Shown in pieces: positions 16,814 to 26,776 of a DNA stretch of 26,776 bases. The position numbers and the translations under genes are program-made. Under the pieces are notes generated by a model that saw nothing but the letters and a program-made list of their open reading frames with translations, did not search any database and was not told the DNA's origin. The stretch comes from Alphaproteobacteria bacterium (GTDB lineage Bacteria; Pseudomonadota; Alphaproteobacteria; SHVP01), in contig SHVP01000025.1 of NCBI GenBank assembly GCA_009694165.1, positions 1 to 26,776 on the forward strand, written 5' to 3'. How positions within the stretch are numbered: position 1 is the first letter of the stretch; each line of letters begins with the position of its first letter.

Positions 16814-18220
16814 GTGGCCCACGACATTCTGATCGTTGACGACGAGGCGGACATTCGCGACCTCGTGTCGGGGATACTTCAGGACGAGGGATACTCGGCG
16901 CGGACGGCGGCCAACGCCGACGCCGCCATCGACGCAGCGCGCGCCCGGCTGCCCACGCTGCTCATTCTCGACATCTGGCTGAACGGTTCGCCCATCGACG
17001 GATTCCGAGTGCTGGAGCGCGTGCTGGCTGATGATCCCGACCTGCCGGTGATCATGATCTCCGGGCACGGCAACATCGAAACCGCCGTGGCGGCTATCAA
17101 GGCCGGCGCCTACGACTACGTAGAGAAGCCGTTTCAGGCCGACCGCCTGCTGACCATGGTGCGACGCGGGATCGAGGCGGTGCGACTGCGCCGCGAGAAT
17201 CGCGAGTTGCGTCTGCGCGGCGGCCCCGAAACGGAGTTGATGGGTGCCTCGCTGGCGGTGACGGCGTTGCGCACCGCCGTCGATAAAGTCGCGCCGACGG
17301 GCTCGCGGGTGCTGATTTCTGGTCCAGCGGGCTCGGGCAAGGAAGTCGTGGCGCGCATGGTGCATGCGCAATCGAAACGCGCCGACGGGCAGTTCGTGGT
17401 GGTCAATGCGGCGGCGATGGCTCCGGAACGCATGGAGGTCGAACTGTTTGGCACCGAGAATGGCCTGGGCGGGGGTGCGCGCAAGGTCGGCACGTTCGAG
17501 CAAGCCCATGGCGGAACGCTGTTCCTCGACCATGTCGCAGACATGCCGGTCGAGACTCAGGCAAAGATTCTACGAGTACTGCAGGACCAAACGTTTGAGC
17601 GTGTCGGCGGCTCGACGCGTATCCAAGTGGATGTGCGCATCGTCAGCGCATCGTCGCGCGATCTGCACGACGAGATCGCGGCCGGTCGCTTCCGCGAGGA
17701 TCTATTCCATCGCCTGAACGTCGTGCCGATCCGGGTGCCTCCACTGCGCGACCGGCGCGAGGACATTCCGATGCTGGCGCGGCACTTCATTCGCCGCGCC
17801 GCAGAGAGCACCGGATTGCCGGCCCGCGACCTCGATGAGGATGCGATGGCGATTCTGCAGGCCTACGAATGGCCAGGAAACGTGCGCGAGCTGCGAAACC
17901 TGATCGAGCGTCTACTGATCATGGCGCCGTCCGACGCCCCGGTCATCCAGGGCGCGATGCTGCCGGCCGAGATGGGTGCGGGCACGATCGCGGCGGTAAT
18001 GCCATCGGGCGCCGAAGACATCATGTCGCTGGCGTTGCGCAAAGCGCGGGAAGTGTTCGAGCGCGAGTACCTGACGGCCCAGATCACTCGCTTTGGCGGC
18101 AACGTATCGCGCACGGCGACCTTCGTCGGCATGGAGCGCTCGGCGCTGCACCGCAAGCTGAAGGCGCTGGGGGTAGCGAACGACCGCGGCAGTCCCAACG
18201 CCGCCTCGCAACCGTCGTAA
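16814..18220 (+). CDS. ntrX: response regulator NtrX with degenerate AAA+ domain
   Basis: This NtrC-family regulator paired with NtrY has 468 residues from the GTG at 16814. The receiver domain is intact (D9/D10, phosphoacceptor D53 in LLILDIWLNG, EKPF lysine). The AAA+ domain keeps Walker A GPAGSGKE (170-177). The sigma54-contact GAFTGA loop is gone: the equivalent stretch reads ENGLGGGARKVGTFEQ. The Walker B motif reads FLDHVADMP, so the catalytic glutamate is histidine (D239, H240; codon CAT). The C-terminal Fis-type helix-turn-helix is kept (GGNVSRTATFVGMERSALHRKL). Loss of GAFTGA is usual in alphaproteobacterial NtrX, which acts without sigma54 contact. The Walker B change suggests it may bind ATP without hydrolysing it; that is inference. 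Confidence 0.93.
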   Translation: MAHDILIVDDEADIRDLVSGILQDEGYSARTAANADAAIDAARARLPTLLILDIWLNGSPIDGFRVLERVLADDPDLPVIMISGHGNIETAVAAIKAGAYDYVEKPFQADRLLTMVRRGIEAVRLRRENRELRLRGGPETELMGASLAVTALRTAVDKVAPTGSRVLISGPAGSGKEVVARMVHAQSKRADGQFVVVNAAAMAPERMEVELFGTENGLGGGARKVGTFEQAHGGTLFLDHVADMPVETQAKILRVLQDQTFERVGGSTRIQVDVRIVSASSRDLHDEIAAGRFREDLFHRLNVVPIRVPPLRDRREDIPMLARHFIRRAAESTGLPARDLDEDAMAILQAYEWPGNVRELRNLIERLLIMAPSDAPVIQGAMLPAEMGAGTIAAVMPSGAEDIMSLALRKAREVFEREYLTAQITRFGGNVSRTATFVGMERSALHRKLKALGVANDRGSPNAASQPS

Positions 18221-18232
18221 GCGGCTCGGCGC

Positions 18233-19102
18233 ATGTCCCGTATTTCCTACGTGAACGGTCAATACGTGCGCCATCGCGACGCGGCCGTGCATATCGAAGA
18301 CCGCGGCTATCAGTTCTCCGACGGAGTCTATGAAGTCATTGCGGTGCGCGGCGGCCGCCTGATCGACCTCGATCCGCACTTCGACCGCCTCGACCGCTCG
18401 CTCGCGGCGTTGCAGATCCCGGCGCCGGTCGGCCGCGGAGCGTTGCGAACCATCGTCAACGAGGCAGCGCGGCGCAATCACGTAACGACCGGTATCGTTT
18501 ATGTCCAGGTGACGCGCGGCGCGGCCACGCGCGCCCATGCGTTCCCGGAAGACACCGCCCCTGCGCTAGTCGTCACTGCGCGCACCATGGCGGCACCCGG
18601 TGTCGAAACTCTGCGCCAAGGCGTCACGATCATCACCACTCCGGATATCCGCTGGGGACGGTGTGACATCAAGTCGATTTCGTTGCTGCCCAACATCCTG
18701 GCACGGCAGCAGGCGAGCGAAGCCGGCGCCTACGAGGCGTGGCTGATCGATGCCGCGGGCGACGTGACAGAAGGCAGCGCATCGAACGCTTGGATCGTCG
18801 ACAAAAATGGCAACCTCGTCACGCGCGACCTCGGCCATGCGCTGCTCGGCGGCATCACGCGCTGGGCCGTGCTGGAAGCGGCAAAGGCCGACCGCGTGAA
18901 GGTAGTGGAACGGGCCTTCAGCCTGACCGAGGCCTTTGCCGCACGCGAAGCCATGGTCACGAGCACGACGGCGTTCGTGCTGCCGGTGGTTGCCATCGAC
19001 GGAAAAAAGATCGGCGACGGGCGGCCGGGGCCGGTCTATGCCCGGTTGCGGCCGTTGTATGAGGCGAGGGTGGCAGCGGAACTCGAACAAATGGCGCGGT
19101 AG
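18233..19102 (+). CDS. class IV aminotransferase, D-amino-acid aminotransferase-like
   Basis: This PLP-dependent fold-type IV enzyme has 289 residues from the ATG at 18233, 12 bases after ntrX. K147 in RCDIKSISLLPN is the PLP lysine, and E180 in DVTEGSASNAWIV is the conserved glutamate that contacts the pyridine nitrogen. The LGGITRWAVLE loop is also typical. The sequence is nearest to D-alanine aminotransferases (dat), which make D-amino acids for the cell wall, but branched-chain or aminodeoxychorismate-lyase activity cannot be excluded. It sits between ntrX and hfq, as in several alphaproteobacteria, and is probably co-transcribed with ntrYX. Confidence 0.88.
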   Translation: MSRISYVNGQYVRHRDAAVHIEDRGYQFSDGVYEVIAVRGGRLIDLDPHFDRLDRSLAALQIPAPVGRGALRTIVNEAARRNHVTTGIVYVQVTRGAATRAHAFPEDTAPALVVTARTMAAPGVETLRQGVTIITTPDIRWGRCDIKSISLLPNILARQQASEAGAYEAWLIDAAGDVTEGSASNAWIVDKNGNLVTRDLGHALLGGITRWAVLEAAKADRVKVVERAFSLTEAFAAREAMVTSTTAFVLPVVAIDGKKIGDGRPGPVYARLRPLYEARVAAELEQMAR

Positions 19103-19207
19103 CCACCCTACAAAACCCCCGCCCCAGCGCGTACAGTTAGCGTGCACGCGGTGCGTGCGGCCACAACGACCCTTACCCACGCCCAACAACGATACGGAGG
19201 CGCCGAG

Positions 19208-19456
19208 ATGGCCGAGAAGTCGCAGAACCTCCAGGAGGTCTTTCTCAATCATGTGCGCAAGAGCAAGGCGCCCGTGACTGTCTTCCTTATCAACGGCGTC
19301 AAGTTGCAGGGCGCCATTACCTGGTTCGATAACTTCTCTCTGCTGTTGCGGCGCGAGGGGCACTCTCAGCTTATATACAAGCACGCGATTTCCACGGTGA
19401 TGCCGTCGCAGCCCGTGCAACTATTCGACTCGGAGGCGGATGTCGGCGAGTCCTGA
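19208..19456 (+). CDS. hfq: RNA chaperone Hfq
   Basis: This hexameric Sm-like protein pairs small RNAs with mRNAs. It has 82 residues from the ATG at 19208, seven bases after a strong GGAGG (19196-19200). Sm1 is [35 protein letters not shown] and Sm2 is the hallmark [11 protein letters not shown]. The short C-terminus ([15 protein letters not shown]) is normal for alphaproteobacteria. The 105-base gap before it contains TACAGT at 19132, a possible -10 with no good -35. It overlaps hflX by 17 bases. Confidence 0.97.
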   Translation: MAEKSQNLQEVFLNHVRKSKAPVTVFLINGVKLQGAITWFDNFSLLLRREGHSQLIYKHAISTVMPSQPVQLFDSEADVGES

Positions 19457-20792
19457 GTCCAGCGCGTCCGGCTCCCCCCAGCGCGCGTTCGTCGTTCATC
19501 CGCGCCAGGATCGCTCTCGGCGCGCCCAGGCTGGGGTGCGCACGCCAGAAGCCAGTCTGGCCGAGGCGGTGGGTCTGGCCAAAGCCATCAGCCTCGACGT
19601 GCGCCACGCGGAGGTGGTGCCTGTGCCGAACATCAGCCCGAGGACTTTTTTGGGTTCAGGCCGCGTCGAGTCGATGAAGGGCCTGATCGCCGAAGAGGCG
19701 ATCAACGTGTTGATCTTCGACGGGCCGCTCTCGGCCGCACAGCAGCGCAATCTCGAGAAGGCCCTCGACTGCAAGGTCATCGACCGCACCGGCCTGATTC
19801 TCGAAATCTTCGGCGCCCGCGCCCGCACGCGCGAAGGCGCGCTGCAGGTCGAGCTCGCTGCGTTGCAGTATCAAAAGAGCCGCCTGGTACGGTCATGGAC
19901 GCACTTGGAGCGCCAGCGCGGCGGCTTTGGCTTCCTCGGCGGCCCCGGCGAGACGCAGATCGAGGCCGACCGCCGTCACATCGAGGAACGCATCGCGCGC
20001 ATCAAGCGCGATCTCGATAGCACCAAAAAGACTCGCAGTCTGCACCGCGATAACCGCGGTCGCGAGTCGTGGCTGGTGGTGGCGCTGGTGGGCTACACTA
20101 ACGCTGGCAAGTCCACGTTGTTCAACCGTCTGACCGACGCCGGTGTGTTCGCCGCCGACATGCTGTTTGCGACTCTCGACCCGACGATGCGCGCTATCGA
20201 TCTGCCGAGCGGGCGCAAGGCCATTCTGTCCGACACCGTTGGTTTCATTGCGGACTTGCCGACCGAGCTGGTGGCCGCCTTCCGCGCCACGCTCGAGGAA
20301 GTGTTGCAGGCTGACCTGATCGTACACGTGCGTGACATCGCCCACCCGGACAGCGAAGCCCAGCGCGACGACGTACTGGCCGTGTTGAGCGACCTCGGTG
20401 TCACCCAGGAACGCCAGTCCCAGGCGTTGGAAGTGTTGAACAAGGCCGACCTTCTGGACGCCGAGGCGCGGCAACGGCTGGAGAATGTCGCCGCGCGGGG
20501 CGCGCGCGCAACCCAGGCAGACGCGCAAGGCCCGCAGCAGGTTGTGATCTCGGCGACGACGGGCGAGGGAGTGGACCGCCTGTTGCTGGCCATGGAAGAA
20601 CGGTTGTCGTCGTCGCGGCAGATCGTCGATCTCGACGTCCCCCTGGACGACGGCGCCACCATGGCCTGGATCTATGCCAAGGGCGTGGTCCACGCGCGCA
20701 CCGACTCGGCGGACGGCGTTGCCCACCTGCGCGTCGGCCTCAACCCCGCCGACCTCGGCCGCTTCCGCAAACGCAAGGCGGCGGCGGAGTAG
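19440..20792 (+). CDS. hflX: ribosome-associated GTPase HflX
   Basis: This TRAFAC GTPase binds the large ribosomal subunit and can split stalled or heat-damaged ribosomes. It has 450 residues from the ATG at 19440, inside the hfq end. The N-terminal HflX domain (about 20-200) includes [14 protein letters not shown] and the glycine-rich [19 protein letters not shown], followed by a coiled helix. The G domain has G1 GYTNAGKS (218-225), G3 DTVGF and G4 NKAD. The hfq-hflX pairing is conserved across proteobacteria. Confidence 0.96.
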   Translation: MSASPESSASGSPQRAFVVHPRQDRSRRAQAGVRTPEASLAEAVGLAKAISLDVRHAEVVPVPNISPRTFLGSGRVESMKGLIAEEAINVLIFDGPLSAAQQRNLEKALDCKVIDRTGLILEIFGARARTREGALQVELAALQYQKSRLVRSWTHLERQRGGFGFLGGPGETQIEADRRHIEERIARIKRDLDSTKKTRSLHRDNRGRESWLVVALVGYTNAGKSTLFNRLTDAGVFAADMLFATLDPTMRAIDLPSGRKAILSDTVGFIADLPTELVAAFRATLEEVLQADLIVHVRDIAHPDSEAQRDDVLAVLSDLGVTQERQSQALEVLNKADLLDAEARQRLENVAARGARATQADAQGPQQVVISATTGEGVDRLLLAMEERLSSSRQIVDLDVPLDDGATMAWIYAKGVVHARTDSADGVAHLRVGLNPADLGRFRKRKAAAE

Positions 20793-20840
20793 GGGGGCCG
20801 CCGCGGCGTTTTCAGGCGAAGTGTGAAGCGGTTCGCCGTA

Positions 20841-20869
20841 GAAGACGCGCCAAGATCGCCTACGTCTTC
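20841..20869. terminator. weak stem-loop between convergent hflX and the ABC permease gene
   Basis: Arms GAAGACG (20841-20847) and CGTCTTC (20863-20869) form a seven-base-pair stem with a 15-base loop at the convergent 3' ends. The right arm overlaps the last codons of the permease gene. No T-run follows, so intrinsic termination is uncertain. Confidence 0.3.
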
Positions 20870-21645
20870 AAGCGGTACCCGGTCTTGAAGATCCAGGCCA
20901 CGATGGCGAGGCACAGCGCCAGAAAGACGGCCGTCATGCCGAGACTGACGCCGATGCTGACGTCGGCGATGCCGTAAAAGCTCCAGCGGAATCCGCTCAC
21001 CAAGTACACGACCGGATTAATCAACGTGATCGTCTGCCAGACAGGCGGCAGCATGTCGATCGAGTAGAACGTGCCGCCGAGGAACGTGAGCGGCGTCACG
21101 ACCAATAGCGGCACGAGCTGCAGCTTTTCGAAGCCGTCGGCCCAGATGCCGATGATGAAGCCGAGCAGGCTGAATGTCAGCGCCGTCAGCACCAGGAACG
21201 AGACCATCCACAGCGGATGCAGAATCTGTACCGGCACGAAGAAACCGGCGGTCGCCAAGATGATCAGGCCCAAAAGGATGGATTTGGTCGCGGCGGCACC
21301 GACAAAGCCGACGACGAGTTCTATATACGAGACGGGTGCCGACAGAAGCTCGTATATCGTGCCGGAGAAGCGGGGAAAATAGATGCCGAACGATGCGTTG
21401 GCGACGCTTTGGGTCAACAGCATGAGCATGATGAGCCCGGGTACGATGAACGAGCCGTAACCAACTCCTTCGATGTCCGCGAAGCGCGAGCCGATCGCGG
21501 CACCGAAAACGACGAAGTACAACGACGTCGAGAGCACCGGTGAAAGGATGCTCCCCATCACCGTGCGGAACCAGCGCGACATCTCGAACCGGTAGATCGA
21601 GTGGATGGCGCCGAAGTTGATGCGCAAGGCGACCGCGGGCGTCAT
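20860..21645 (-). CDS. ABC-2 type transporter permease, YadH-like
   Basis: This integral-membrane permease has 261 residues from the ATG at 21645, which overlaps the ATPase stop as ATGA. Six hydrophobic helices are visible. Family landmarks are [48 protein letters not shown], the amphipathic [17 protein letters not shown] and [22 protein letters not shown]. It is closest to E. coli YadH and related exporters such as the DrrB type; the substrate is unknown. It forms a transporter with the adjacent ATPase. The frame upstream of 21645 is a shadow of the ATPase gene. Confidence 0.9.
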   Translation of the reverse strand: MTPAVALRINFGAIHSIYRFEMSRWFRTVMGSILSPVLSTSLYFVVFGAAIGSRFADIEGVGYGSFIVPGLIMLMLLTQSVANASFGIYFPRFSGTIYELLSAPVSYIELVVGFVGAAATKSILLGLIILATAGFFVPVQILHPLWMVSFLVLTALTFSLLGFIIGIWADGFEKLQLVPLLVVTPLTFLGGTFYSIDMLPPVWQTITLINPVVYLVSGFRWSFYGIADVSIGVSLGMTAVFLALCLAIVAWIFKTGYRLKT

Positions 21646-22595
21646 CGGCGCTCCGTCACCAGGCTGACGAAGATTTCTTCCAGGGAACTCTGCTTGGTCT
21701 CGATGTCCTTGAAGCGAATGCCGGCCGCACCAACCGCTTGCAGCAGCGCGGTGATGCCGGTGCGTTCCACCTCGGCATCGTAGGTGTAGACCAGTTCTTG
21801 GCCGCCTGCAGCAAGCACCAGCGAATGGGTCGAGAGTTCGGCGGGGATGCGCTCCAGCGCGGCGACGAGGCGCAACGAAAGCTGCTTCTTGCCGAGCTTG
21901 TGCATCAGCACCGACTTGTCCTCGACCAAGATCAGTGCGCCCTTGCTGATGACGCCGATCCGGTCGGCCATCTCCTCGGCCTCGTGGATGTAGTGCGTGG
22001 TGAGGATGATGGTGACGCCGCGGTCGCGCAAGCTGCGCACCAGACGCCACATATCCTGGCGCAACTCGACATCGACGCCGGCGGTCGGCTCGTCGAGAAA
22101 CAAGATTTCGGGTTCGTGGGCCAACGCCTTGGCGATCATCAGGCGCCGCTTCATGCCGCCGGACAGCGTCATGACGCGACTGTCCTTTTTGTCCCACAGG
22201 GACAAGTCCTTCAGGACTTTCTCGATGTGAGCGGGATCGGCCCGCTTGCCCCACAAGCCGCGGCTGAAGGTGACGGTCTTCCAGACCTTTTCGAACGCGT
22301 CGGTGTGCAACTCCTGGGGCACCAAGCCGACCTTGGCGCGGGCGGCACGGTAGTCGGCGATGATGTCGTGGCCATCGACATGCACCCGGCCCTCGCCGGG
22401 ACTGACGATGCCGCAGACGATGTTGATGAGGGTCGTCTTGCCGGCGCCGTTCGGCCCCAGCAAGGCGAAGATCTCGCCGCGCAGGATGTCCAAGCTGACA
22501 TCGGTCAGCGCCTGGAACGGCTTGCCGCCCGCCCGCGCCGCGTAGGTCTTGGACAGATTCTGGATCGAGATGACCGGCTGCATGGCGGGGCGCAT
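21642..22595 (-). CDS. ABC transporter ATP-binding protein, YadG-like
   Basis: This ATPase subunit of the exporter has 317 residues if started at 22595; an ATG at 22583, four codons in, is equally possible, and neither has a clear ribosome site. It shows Walker [10 protein letters not shown] loop [14 protein letters not shown], signature [15 protein letters not shown], Walker [13 protein letters not shown] and the switch histidine in [11 protein letters not shown]. After the nucleotide-binding domain comes a C-terminal domain of about 90 residues, as in E. coli YadG. The role is export or lipid/drug efflux; the substrate is unknown. Confidence 0.92.
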   Translation of the reverse strand: MRPAMQPVISIQNLSKTYAARAGGKPFQALTDVSLDILRGEIFALLGPNGAGKTTLINIVCGIVSPGEGRVHVDGHDIIADYRAARAKVGLVPQELHTDAFEKVWKTVTFSRGLWGKRADPAHIEKVLKDLSLWDKKDSRVMTLSGGMKRRLMIAKALAHEPEILFLDEPTAGVDVELRQDMWRLVRSLRDRGVTIILTTHYIHEAEEMADRIGVISKGALILVEDKSVLMHKLGKKQLSLRLVAALERIPAELSTHSLVLAAGGQELVYTYDAEVERTGITALLQAVGAAGIRFKDIETKQSSLEEIFVSLVTERR

Positions 22596-22752
22596 TTGCG
22601 GGGGGCGAGGCTGCTCAAGTCAAGGGTTCTGCCGCCTGAGCCCCACCCGTCCGAGGCCACTGACGAACAGCCGCCGGACCGTAGCTCGCGCGGTGGTTTG
22701 GACGCACCCGCAGGGGAATAGAGGCAGGGTCAAATGATCCTGGCGGCGCCCG
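22596..22752. other. intergenic gap between the ABC exporter and groESL, no recognised element
   Basis: This part of the 307-base divergent gap holds no convincing gene, promoter or RNA. It must carry the start signals for the minus-strand ABC operon, but I cannot point to them. The rest of the gap (22753-22902) is the groESL promoter, CIRCE and leader. Confidence 0.4.
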
Positions 22753-22781
22753 TTGACACCCCCGGTACCCCCGCCTATATG
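22753..22781 (+). promoter_or_regulatory. sigma70-like promoter of groESL
   Basis: A perfect -35 TTGACA (22753-22758) and TATATG (22776-22781, four of six) are separated by 17 bases. The predicted transcript start, near 22788, falls inside the CIRCE element, so HrcA binding would block initiation. A sigma32-like reading was considered but the -35 does not need it. Confidence 0.7.
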
Positions 22782-22782
22782 A

Positions 22783-22809
22783 CTAGCACTCTCGACAAGG
22801 GAGTGCCAA
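22783..22809 (+). promoter_or_regulatory. CIRCE operator (HrcA binding site)
   Basis: Arms CTAGCACTC (22783-22791) and GAGTGCCAA (22801-22809) lie exactly nine bases apart. They match the CIRCE consensus TTAGCACTC-N9-GAGTGCTAA except for one base in each arm. The position just upstream of groES is the classical one. This implies heat-shock control by HrcA, whose gene is not in this window. Confidence 0.93.
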
Positions 22810-22902
22810 CGCCCCCGGTTTTCTGCGGCTTTCGCCTGCGGTCCCCGGGGTGAGTGCGTTCGGACCCACAAGATTGCGATAACGCGCGAGGAGAGACCGC
22901 AA

Positions 22903-23196
22903 GTGACCATGAAGATTAAGCCCCTCCACGACCGCGTCCTGGTGCGCCGTCTCGAAGAGGACACCAAGACCGCCGGCGGCATTATCATTCCCGACACCGC
23001 CAAGGAAAAACCGAGCCAGGGCAAAGTCCTGGCCGCGGGCCCGGGCGCGCGCGGCGAGGACGGCAAGATCGTCCCGCTCGACGTGAAAAAGGGCGACAAG
23101 ATTCTGTTCGGCAAGTGGTCGGGCAGCGAGGTTCGTGTCGATGGGGAAGACCTGTTGATCATGAAAGAGTCCGACATCATGGGCATCATCGAGTAG
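22903..23196 (+). CDS. groES: co-chaperonin GroES
   Basis: This ten-kilodalton lid of the GroEL chaperonin has 97 residues from the GTG at 22903. GAGGAG ends nine bases before GTG; an ATG two codons later (22909) would be 15 bases away, so GTG is slightly preferred. It has the typical [15 protein letters not shown] start, the mobile loop [20 protein letters not shown] and the end [15 protein letters not shown]. It is followed by groEL after 18 bases and is regulated by the CIRCE site upstream. Confidence 0.96.
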   Translation: MTMKIKPLHDRVLVRRLEEDTKTAGGIIIPDTAKEKPSQGKVLAAGPGARGEDGKIVPLDVKKGDKILFGKWSGSEVRVDGEDLLIMKESDIMGIIE

Positions 23197-24864
<1,668 letters not shown>

Positions 24865-24894
24865 GTCCCACGCGCATCACCATGAAACGATTGG

Positions 24895-24928
24895 GGGGTC
24901 GATCCGCAAGGATCGGCCCCTTTGCTTT
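24895..24928 (+). terminator. intrinsic terminator of groESL
   Basis: An 11-base-pair stem is formed by GGGGTCGATCC (24895-24905) and GGATCGGCCCC (24910-24920), with one T-G wobble, closed by a GCAA (GNRA) tetraloop. TTTGCTTT (24921-24928) follows. It lies 31 bases after the groEL stop. Confidence 0.88.
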
Positions 24929-24956
24929 CAACGCCCCCTGTGGTTGCATTCCCGCA

Positions 24957-25624
24957 ATGGCATCGGAGCCCAGCGCCTTCGCCGCCGGAGACCTCGCGTC
25001 GGCCGTCGAGGCCTTTGTCCGTGACCCCGAATCGCTCCAAGGAGGCCTCGCCGTGACCGAGTCACTGACTCTGTTGAGTGACTCCGGCGCCATCGATCTC
25101 GGCTCTCACTTGCACTTGCTTGATCAGCTTGCTGACCAGCACAACGATCCCGAACTCGATGCTCGTATCAGACCTTCTACCTGTACGACACGTTCGCGGG
25201 CTTTTCGGAGAGGTATTCGTCCCCCGCCGATTTCGGCAAGTACGCGGACTTCTTTGCCTTTGCGCATGTCCTCCACAACCCTCCCGGGTTGTACGAGCGC
25301 GTGGCAACACGGTTCGCCGCGTACTCAAACGTCAAAGTGATCAAAGGGGTGGTCCCGGACGTGTTGGCCGAAGTGTCCCCCCAGAAGATCGCGTACTTGC
25401 ACATCGATATGAACTCGCCGGCGGCGGAACTGGGCGCCATCGAAGTGCTGTTCGATCGCGTGGTGCCGGGCGGCGTGATTGTCCTTGACGACTACGGGTG
25501 GCTGGTCTTCCAGAAGCAACGGGAAGTCGAAGACGAATTCATGGCCCGCCGCGGGCACTCGATCCTTAAACTTCCCACGGGGCAGGGCATGGTCATCAAG
25601 CGGGCCGAGGCCGACATTCGCTAG
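24957..25624 (+). pseudogene. broken TylF-like SAM-dependent methyltransferase gene
   Basis: Two protein-like parts lie in different frames. From ATG 24957 to about 25165 (frame 3) the sequence reads MASEPSAFAAGDLASAVEAF through LHLLDQLADQHNDPELDARI, a helical N-terminal segment. From 25166 to 25624 (frame 2) it reads YQTFYLYDTFAGFSERYSS, then IAYLHIDMNSPAAELGAIEV and VPGGVIVLDDYGW, which is the C-terminal half of a TylF/MycF-like methyltransferase. Frame 2 has a stop at 25133-25135 and no good start before 25289. The glycine-rich SAM-binding motif I expected between the parts is absent, so an internal deletion with a frame change near 25160-25170 is likely. A shorter protein from TTG 25289 (111 residues) would lack the SAM site. 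Whether the N-terminal part truly belongs to the same gene is inference. Confidence 0.6.
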
Positions 25625-26385
25625 CGGTCGGCATCGCGATGCACCGCGAACGGGCCGAAGGCCTGAGCGGTCGCCATCATCTCAATTACGTTGATATTCA
25701 CATGAGCAGGCAGACCTACCACCCACGAGATCGTTTCCGCAATGTCTTCTGCGGTCATCGGCTGCATGTCCCGGTAGACCGCGTGCGCCTTGGCCTCGTC
25801 CTGCAAGCGCACTAGCGAGAACTCCGTCTCGGCCATGCCGGGCTCGATGCACGTGACCCGGACATTCTTGTCGACCAGGTCCGCGCGCAGGTTCAGGGAA
25901 AACTGGCGCACGAAGGCCTTGGTGGCGCCGTACACGTTGCCGCCGGGGTAGGGGTACTCTCCCGCCACCGAGCCGATGTTGACGATGTGGCCGCCACGGC
26001 GCTTCACCATGCCGGGCAGAATGGCGCGAGTGAGGACCACGAGGCCGCACACGTTGGTTTCAATCATGGTGACCCAGTCGTCGAGCTTGGCTTCATGGGC
26101 CGGCTCCAGGCCCAGGGCCAACCCGGCGTTGTTCACCAACACGGTCACCGCCTCGAAGGCGAGCGGCAGGGAGGCGACCGCGTTCAGGACCGCGGCGTCG
26201 TCGCGCACGTCGAGATCGAGAATATGGACGCGTTCACCCAATTCGCGGCGCAGCGCCTCCAAGCGGTCGCGCCGCCGGCCGGCGGCGATCACCCGGGCCC
26301 CTTCGCGCACGAACCGTCGCGTCGCCGCAGCGCCAAATCCGGAGGTCGCACCGGTTATGAAAACAATCTGACAGGACCCGCTCAT
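25621..26385 (-). CDS. short-chain dehydrogenase/reductase, YdfG-like
   Basis: This classical SDR oxidoreductase has 254 residues from the ATG at 26385. The Rossmann motif is TGATSGFG near the N-terminus with AAGRRRDRL after the second strand, which favours NADP(H). NNAGLALGLEPAHEA follows. The catalytic residues are in NIGSVAGEYPYPGGNVYGATKAF (Ser, then Tyr-x-x-x-Lys). The motif pattern resembles E. coli YdfG (3-hydroxy acid/serine dehydrogenase); the true substrate is not known. It overlaps the mazG stop as ATGA, so it is the second gene of a mazG-SDR operon. Its stop shares the CTAG palindrome with the stop of the convergent methyltransferase remnant. Confidence 0.92.
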   Translation of the reverse strand: MSGSCQIVFITGATSGFGAAATRRFVREGARVIAAGRRRDRLEALRRELGERVHILDLDVRDDAAVLNAVASLPLAFEAVTVLVNNAGLALGLEPAHEAKLDDWVTMIETNVCGLVVLTRAILPGMVKRRGGHIVNIGSVAGEYPYPGGNVYGATKAFVRQFSLNLRADLVDKNVRVTCIEPGMAETEFSLVRLQDEAKAHAVYRDMQPMTAEDIAETISWVVGLPAHVNINVIEMMATAQAFGPFAVHRDADR

Positions 26386-26776
26386 CGTTCCGCCCCCTCT
26401 GGGCGTTCAGCCAAAGGGTTCGGGGCCGCCCCGCGTTCCTCATGCTTCGCCTGCTGCCACAGCGACTCCATCTCGGCGAGGCTCGCTTCCTGTGGCGTCC
26501 GCCCGTACTCATGGAGCAGGGCCTCAATGCGGCGGAACCGGCGCTCGAACTTGCGATTGGTGCCGCGCAGACTTTCTTCGGGGTCGATGTCGCGGTAGCG
26601 CGCAAGATTCACCCACGAGAACAGGACGTCACCGAGTTCGTCGGCGATGCGTGCCGGGTCTCCGGCCGCGATCTCGACGCGTAGTTCGCGAATCTCGCTT
26701 TCGAGGGTCACGAAGATGTCCTCGATCGCATGCCAGTCGAACCCGACTCGCGCGGCGCGCTTTTGGAGTTTCGCCG
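26382..26776 (-). CDS. mazG: MazG nucleoside triphosphate pyrophosphohydrolase, 3' part
   Basis: This is the C-terminal domain of MazG, which hydrolyses NTPs and dNTPs to monophosphates (housecleaning). The gene runs off the window, so about 131 codons are seen. Landmarks are AKLQKRAARVGFDW at the edge, the metal-binding helix motif ESEIRELRVEI, then ADELGDVLFSWVNLARYRDIDPEESLRGTNRKFERRF and the conserved LAEMESLWQQAK end. A GTG-initiated frame at 26711 is internal and is not the real start. In many alphaproteobacteria mazG lies close to hflX; here the ABC exporter, groESL and others lie between. Confidence 0.93.
   Translation of the reverse strand, partial: AKLQKRAARVGFDWHAIEDIFVTLESEIRELRVEIAAGDPARIADELGDVLFSWVNLARYRDIDPEESLRGTNRKFERRFRRIEALLHEYGRTPQEASLAEMESLWQQAKHEERGAAPNPLAERPEGAER

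Overview
The window is a high-GC bacterial chromosomal segment, almost certainly from an alphaproteobacterium (Rhodospirillales-like or a related deep lineage; order inferred only). Signs are: a fused IspDF, a lipoyl domain on the pyruvate dehydrogenase E1-beta subunit, the gene order ftsB-pdhA-pdhB-pdhC-lpd-lipA-coq10, and the block ntrB-ntrC-ntrY-ntrX-dat-hfq-hflX. Coding density is very high and most genes in a cluster overlap or abut (ATGA, GTGA or TGATG junctions), which suggests translational coupling.

Layout. 1-614: 3' end of an EamA-type permease (apparently frameshifted) and the cell-division gene ftsB. 721-4318: pyruvate dehydrogenase E1-alpha, lipoylated E1-beta and lipoylated E2. 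4330-5841: an accessory insertion between pdhC and lpd, made of a winged-helix/PD-(D/E)XK nuclease-like gene with a one-base frameshift, plus a VapBC-type toxin-antitoxin pair on the minus strand with a perfect 10-bp inverted-repeat operator. 5954-8801: lpd (E3), lipA (lipoyl synthase, which modifies the lipoyl domains of E1-beta and E2) and a Coq10/RatA-like START protein. 8771-11653, minus strand: the operon ispDF-pgpA-pncC(cinA-type)-CPBP protease. 11815-18220: two nitrogen two-component systems, NtrBC and NtrYX. 18233-20792: a class IV (D-amino-acid/branched-chain) aminotransferase, hfq and hflX. 20860-22595, minus strand: a YadGH-like ABC exporter. 22753-24928: groES-groEL with a sigma70-like promoter, a CIRCE operator (HrcA site) and a strong intrinsic terminator. 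24957-25624: a broken TylF-like methyltransferase gene. 25621-26776, minus strand: a YdfG-like short-chain dehydrogenase and the 3' part of mazG.

Most of the window is conserved housekeeping and regulatory sequence. I do not see a clear new multi-gene system. The points most worth a second look are the nuclease/toxin-antitoxin insertion that splits the PDH operon and its frameshift, palindromic DNA within the coding region for the E2 linker, an NtrX whose Walker B glutamate is replaced by histidine, and the decayed methyltransferase downstream of groEL. Two or three apparent frameshifts in one contig also raise the possibility of sequence errors.
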